Of a stretch of DNA of 64,000 nucleotides, positions 58,711 to 64,000 are shown piece after piece. The DNA comes from Pipra filicauda. Its lineage: Eukaryota; Chordata; Aves; Passeriformes; Pipridae. The position numbers and the translations under genes are program-made. The stretch lies in contig NW_024104620.1 in assembly GCF_003945595.2 (NCBI RefSeq), positions 840,501-904,500 on the forward strand, given 5' to 3'. Below the pieces are notes generated by a model that was given only the letters and a program-made list of their open reading frames with translations, was not told the DNA's origin and ran no database searches. How positions within the stretch are numbered: position 1 is the stretch's first letter; each line of letters opens with the position of its first letter.

Positions 58711-59429
58711 TTGAAATTATTGGTGACACTGATCAGCTAAAAGTCAAAGGGGACCAAACTCATTAAGGTTCTGCTCTTCTTCCTCCATTTGGCTGTGTTT
58801 ATGGGTTAGTGAATCTCACTGCATGAGGACAGTTTATTGTTTGTTTGGAAGCAGAGTAGACTAAAAAGATGCTTTGAACAACTCGGTTAATCCTTTTAAC
58901 AAACATGTCTTCATTTGCATATCACTGGAGCTGAAGGTTTTATCTTTGGTGATTCTATAGCAGAACAGTTCCGGAGACAGCTTTGAAATGTGGGCATTTT
59001 TTTCCAGAATTGCAGTCAGATCATAATTATGAAAACTAAGTAAAACCTACGTAATTATATCTCAAGTATAAGTTTCCTATAACCAGGTAGCATTCAGATA
59101 GATTTCTGTTTGACTATGAGATGTGTTTCTTATTATGTTCTTTTATGCTGTAAAATTCCATTAGTAACTTGCTCTAGTTCAGTTTAGATTAAAAAGGAAG
59201 GGATTTGCTTCTGGGACCCGTGCTAAGGGCATGCTATGCTCCTCTCTTAAGAGTACATGGATAAATAAGAAAACCTAGTTCAGATATTCATGAATACATG
59301 AATACTGGCACAATCTCATGATTTCTTAGTAGATAGCTTTAGAAATACAGTTACATCTGGGATTGCACGTTGCTGCTCCTACCAGTGTAAACAGGACACG
59401 GGTGCCTGGAGACTAATAGTCTGAACAGG
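58711..59429. other. AT-rich intergenic spacer
   Basis: No gene, repeat or motif was recognised. Confidence 0.55.
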
Positions 59430-59496
59430 GCCCTGGGTGACCTGGTCTGGCTTTGAATCCAGAGGTTCCTTCCAGCCTGAATTATTCTATGACTCA
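59430..59496 (+). repeat. CR1 LINE 3' tail fragment
   Basis: It reads gccctgggtgacctggtctg, then ccagaggttccttccagcct, followed by gaattattctatgac. This is the short 3' terminus of a CR1 copy in plus orientation, 5' truncated. Confidence 0.8.
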
Positions 59497-59499
59497 AAA

Positions 59500-62400
59500 T
59501 AGGTCCATCAGTCCCTGTTCTCCTACCACTGCTACCAGCAGTGCCCAGGGCTGTCTGGATCAGGACACATCCCATACATTTGTGTACATTAAGCCCATTT
59601 GCTCTTCACAATGGAAATGGCATTTTGATGTCGTGTTTCCGCCCTGACAGTTTTTGATCGATCTTTTGTTGAAATGCTGTCTATAGAACCGTGTGCTTGG
59701 GATGTAGCAAAGTATTCTAGAATGTGCCATTGTTTCTTTGTCATTTCACACATTTCTTCTACTTCCTTTCTCTGGATGCCATAGTAGGTATTGATTTTTC
59801 ACACGTTGTGAGCTTCTGAGCTTGTTGAAATAAGTCTCTTACCTCATTTGCCCACTTGTCTAAAAAGTGGCACTGAAAGCAGAGTAGGAGCAACCACTCT
59901 TCCTGTTTAGCTCAGTTTAGCAGTCTGAAGCTCAAATGTTTGAGTTTTATTGCATCAGCTTTGAAGTAAAGTCTGTGCATGTGGGTGCTGAATGTCAGCT
60001 CGGATATTTCAGGACCTGCATGCCAGGGATTGCTCCTGTCTCTGCTTCCTCTCAAAACTGGTGATGGGATCTGTGGTTCAGCAAGTAGGGAGGTCTCCCA
60101 GATTCAGTGATGAGCATTGCTAGTGTTTCTTTCCTTTGGATCTCTCCTTCACTTCAGGATTCCAAACATTTTTTTTGCTGCTGGAAACCAGGTTTGCTGT
60201 ATGCCATTGAAATATATGCAGGAGTAAGACTGGCTTTACATTTTTGAGTCAGAGCTTCCTATTTAGGTAATGTATTTGGTAGCATTTACTTGATAACAGT
60301 CCATCCCTTTGATGTCTGTTGAAATCATGACCAAACATTTCTAAAACAACCAAAATATCTCTATTAGATGTTGCCAAACTTTTGGTCCTGCTGTCAAGCC
60401 CTCTATGTACAGAACTTGCTGAAATACCCTGAGTAAACACACATACACATGGATGTATGCTACATCCATTTATTTATAGCCAAATACAAGGATATAAATG
60501 GAGATCTCTGTAGGAATATTTATGGCAGGTCCATTCCTTTCTCTGTTCATTAATTACCAGTGAAATGAGCATGATATCACATGCTCATTATTTTAAGCTG
60601 ATTTGTTGTGAATAGTGATATTTGCTCTTGCTGTTTTGAAAATTTGGTAGGCAGGATTTGGGGCCTAATCTTTGCAAATAATCCCTGAGGTCACACAGTA
60701 GGATTTCTTCTCAGTCATTAGGTGACCAACCTCTATGAAAGCAAGAGAACTGCTTGAAGAAATTATTGAGATGTTGAACCTCTCTTTCTGGTTTAATGGG
60801 AAGGTAAATCCGATTTTCAGGGTATCTCTTGCTGCATAAAGAGCCATATGGTACAAAGAGCTGATCTCTTACAACTGAACTTGCTAAACTTTTGTCTTGC
60901 TGGTTCAAATTAATTTTTTGGAAGTTGAACAGGCAACTTTGGGCAAGCTTTGTGCTGAACCAGGCATTGTCTGCATAATCTCCAAGGCGGCTTAATCAAA
61001 GACTTCCCAAACTTCGTGGTGTGGGCTCCGGCTGGTTTGACAGAAAAGTGGCAGCACGTGGTGCCTGATCCAGGTCACATCCACACAGCTGGACAATTCA
61101 GCAACAATCTGATCTGAGGAACTGTGGAGCCCTCACCTCTGCAAGAGAAGGTGAGGCAGAATCCTGAAGGAGTGTAAAGAATAGAAGAGGAGCATCCTAG
61201 AAAATAAAGGGCATTAAAAATCTCTTCCTGCCTTTTCCTTTTGCACAAGAAGGAGAACTTGCATTTGGCTTGTAGATGGATCTTAAGGTGCTATAGGTTT
61301 GTTCCTCCCTGCCAGGGTGAGCAGAAGTCACCATCTGAGCTCAGTTCAGCTCGCTTTTTTTCGCTCTCCCTCCAGATTATTGCACACAGCAGAGAAGCCT
61401 CTAGAAATGTAGTTGTCGTGAGTATACTTGGTCATGTGGGCACGGTTGTTCACGCTTCGCTATACCTGGTTATGCACCAGCATATTTTTAAAAAAACCTT
61501 CCCCAAACGTAAATATTTAGCAGTGATGGTTCTAGTTTAGCTTAATTTACACTTCAAACTTTTTCCATTTAAATCTGTAGTCTACAGTCCTGTTCCTTCA
61601 TTCATAAACTCAGTGCAACTGAACATGGGAAGGCAGAATTTAGCCTTTAAATACTCACTCTATAAATGAATTTGCTCTTCTCGAAATTTGCCATTATTTT
61701 AGGTAAATGGTTCAATATTTTTGAGGTTATTTTTCAGTAGGGAGTGAATATTGTGAAAAACATACAAGAGGGGAATTCTAAAAATACTCCTGGGTTACAG
61801 TCTGTGTTCAGGACGGTCTGTACCAAATTATATTCTATCTTTTTTTTTTTTTTCTTTTTAACATATAAAAACAGGAAGAAGCCTTACTGCTTCTGAGGAC
61901 CCTGATAAATGTTTCTACCTGGCTTCTTCTAGAAAGATCTCTTCATGTGCCAACCAGGGGTCACTGTAACCATGGATACCTATACTCCATTTTCCCCGTG
62001 GGTTTCTGTGAAAAACTTGGTGTGATGCCCAGCTTAAACCACACTTTGTGTTAGGTAACCATAGGCTCAGTCTTTTCTTGGGTACTGTGGTTTTAAGTTT
62101 TCAACGGTTGCTCTGTGGTTTGAAAGCTGTGTTTTTAATTCCCTCTTCTCTTCTAAGCAAAGAACATGTTAAAGCAAAGTTGCTTGATAACATTTATTCC
62201 ACCAAAATTAAGTCTTTTGGGAAGGATTGATTGTTGTGTGGTTTAAAACTGAAACCAAACTAAGAAACCACTTTAGTCTGGCATCACATTCAATGCATAA
62301 TATCTGACATTTTACTGCATTTGGAAAGAGACTGTTGCATTCCTTGGATTTGTCAAAATGCACTTAGGAATTAAGACTTGATCTGTTTTCAATGTGTATC

Positions 62401-63060
62401 TTACAACTCAGTCGGAAAAGGGTTTCTAAATGCATTTTAGTAAAAAGTGGAATATTTATTTTCCATGAAGTAGGCTGTGAACCCTCCTCTGCTGCTTTGA
62501 TATAGATCTACCAAGGATCTAAGTCTGGTTGAAGGAGTGGTGCAGCTCAGCTGAGGGGAGAAACTAATTATAGATTTTTCTCACCTTTCAAAAACATCGG
62601 AGGTGTTGAACAAGCAGACACAGACGAAGGAAGATACCCCATATGAGTGAGCATGAATGAGCATATGGAAATAGAAACTGCTCTGAGGGATGTGGAAGCA
62701 AAGCTCAAGAAGATCAGAAGAACCATATCAGCTCCATCAAATACTGAAAGGACTGTTAAGCCTTGAAACAGTCATTTTTTTAAAAATCTGTCAAAATCAG
62801 GAAAAAGTTAGGTGACTATTGAGTAGCAAATGCACAGCCTACATCTAAAAAGAATAACTTGGGCTTGTGTTGCTTTAGTTGTCTTATTAGCATACAAAAC
62901 TTCAGAACAACCTCTGGTGTGAAGAGTATTTAAAAGTGTGGGAGTAAATAGAAAATAGAACAAAAAGGAAGTTGAATTTATAAAGGTATACATTGTTGGA
63001 GGACTACATATTAGCTTTCATTGATAATTAATTTTCTAGGCAAATGAATTACAGTAAGTT
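59500..63060. other. AT-rich intergenic spacer
   Basis: No gene was recognised. A T-run lies at 61,840-61,853. All open frames are short and without recognisable content. Confidence 0.55.
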
Positions 63061-63064
63061 CCAC

Positions 63065-63265
63065 TTGCCTAGACTTTAGTGAAGCATTTCATATGATGCT
63101 CTTTAAGTGCTGATTATCTTAGTTCATTAACCTAGAGAATTAATAGCATGTATTTAATGTGAACAAGGACATTTAGAAAGGAAAATTACGGTGCTGACAC
63201 TGCAAGGGAACCAGTGGGCTGCAGGAAGGCCATCAGTGAGCTCTTCATTAGTGGTACCACTTACA
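63065..63265 (+). repeat. Possible old LINE (reverse transcriptase) remnant
   Basis: The text tgcctagactttagtgaagc followed by atttcatatgatgctcttta resembles the degraded 'DFSKAFDTV' region of CR1/L3-type reverse transcriptase. A later part (gggctgcaggaaggccatca) may belong to the same element. It is heavily diverged, with several frame breaks. The assignment is tentative. Confidence 0.35.
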
Positions 63266-63269
63266 CTCA

Positions 63270-64000
63270 CTATTTTGCATTAGCTTTGGGACAAAAAGTA
63301 GTTAACTACTGACATTCACTGCTAGTGGAAAATGAGGTGTCACTGTTGAACTGAGGATACTCTCAGCCAGAAGTGAGAAGACACAAACATATGAGCCAGT
63401 TGCAGGATGAGTCTGAATTTCTTGTATACAGCTGAGAGTGTGATGTCTTTGCTTGTTGAATGCATCGAGTATTACTGAGGGGAGAAAAAAGTACTGAAGG
63501 GACAAAGTACTATTGCTGCCAAACACAGCACTGGAAATTCATCTTCTGAAATATTTTTTACGACTCTTAACAAGAAAAACTGAATTCAAATGGGGTGGGT
63601 GAACAGAAGGATGATTGGGGTGAAGCGTAGAACAGAGAGCTGCTCCTGTGTGAAGAGACTGAAAGAGCTTCTTTTCCTTAGTTAACAAAAGGAATGCTGA
63701 AAGGGACAATGAAGCAGGATAGTAGACATCTGGGAAAGAAAAGAAATGCTGGGGCCAGTATTGGCACACAAATGGCTGGATGTAATATCATGGTGAATAC
63801 ACACTGTAAAAATATGACAAAATTGTTAACTGTCAGAGGGACAAGCTTTAGAAACAGTTTCCCAATAAAAGAGGATTTTAACCAATTGTCTGCTTTGCCA
63901 GATTTGTTGGGATTGTTGACCCTGTTCAGTCCCATTATCTTAGGTTCTGATCTGAAGTTCTGTTCCTTTGATAGCTGCAATATCTGTGAAAGTTGAAATA
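63270..64000. other. AT-rich intergenic sequence to the window edge
   Basis: No gene was recognised. Two overlapping 100-codon frames on opposite strands near 63.68-64.0 kb have no recognisable content. Confidence 0.5.

Noticed and set aside
1..64000. CRISPR arrays, bacterial operons, tRNA or rRNA genes, intact retroviruses
   Set aside because: None were seen. The window is vertebrate nuclear DNA, and no gag, pol or env-like frame or tRNA cloverleaf was recognised.

Overview
This 64 kb window looks like a bird nuclear chromosome. The genes are spliced with GT-AG introns. The dispersed repeats are mostly CR1 LINE fragments with the avian-type 3' tail, and there is one old MIR-like SINE. The window holds the conserved vertebrate neighbourhood DARS1 - CXCR4, with both genes on the minus strand. 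Species cannot be fixed from sequence alone.

Layout: positions 1 to about 7,100 are the 5' part of DARS1 (cytosolic aspartyl-tRNA synthetase). Coding exons 1-3 are at 6864-6935, 5829-5886 and 1407-1499, and the rest of the gene lies beyond position 1. Its TATA-less CpG-island promoter (about 6740-7550) carries a GC-box array between two CGCG-palindrome elements and abuts a GC-rich minisatellite. From about 7.5 to 50.6 kb is a mostly AT-rich spacer with CR1 pieces, several isolated GC/CpG-rich islets (9.3, 11.8, 21.1 and 42.3 kb) and a 99-bp tandem duplication. It also holds several exon-like blocks on the plus strand. Four of them (7447, 8354, 14435, 15385) can be joined in reading phase into a hypothetical transcript divergent from DARS1; this is a candidate only. 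CXCR4 occupies 50.6-53.9 kb: a complete two-exon chemokine receptor gene with TATA-containing CpG promoter, 1.54 kb intron and 3' UTR with a poly(A) signal. From 54.1 to 64 kb is upstream intergenic DNA with one long CR1 fragment, a MIR-like element and old LINE remains.

DARS1 is a housekeeping translation gene and CXCR4 a developmentally regulated receptor for CXCL12. They share neighbourhood, not pathway, so the spacer is where CXCR4 control elements would be expected. The two certain genes are supported by direct translation and splice-site inspection. Everything said about the spacer is pattern-based and needs expression or comparative data. Most long open frames in the window are chance frames, particularly inside the two CpG islands, and are left out.
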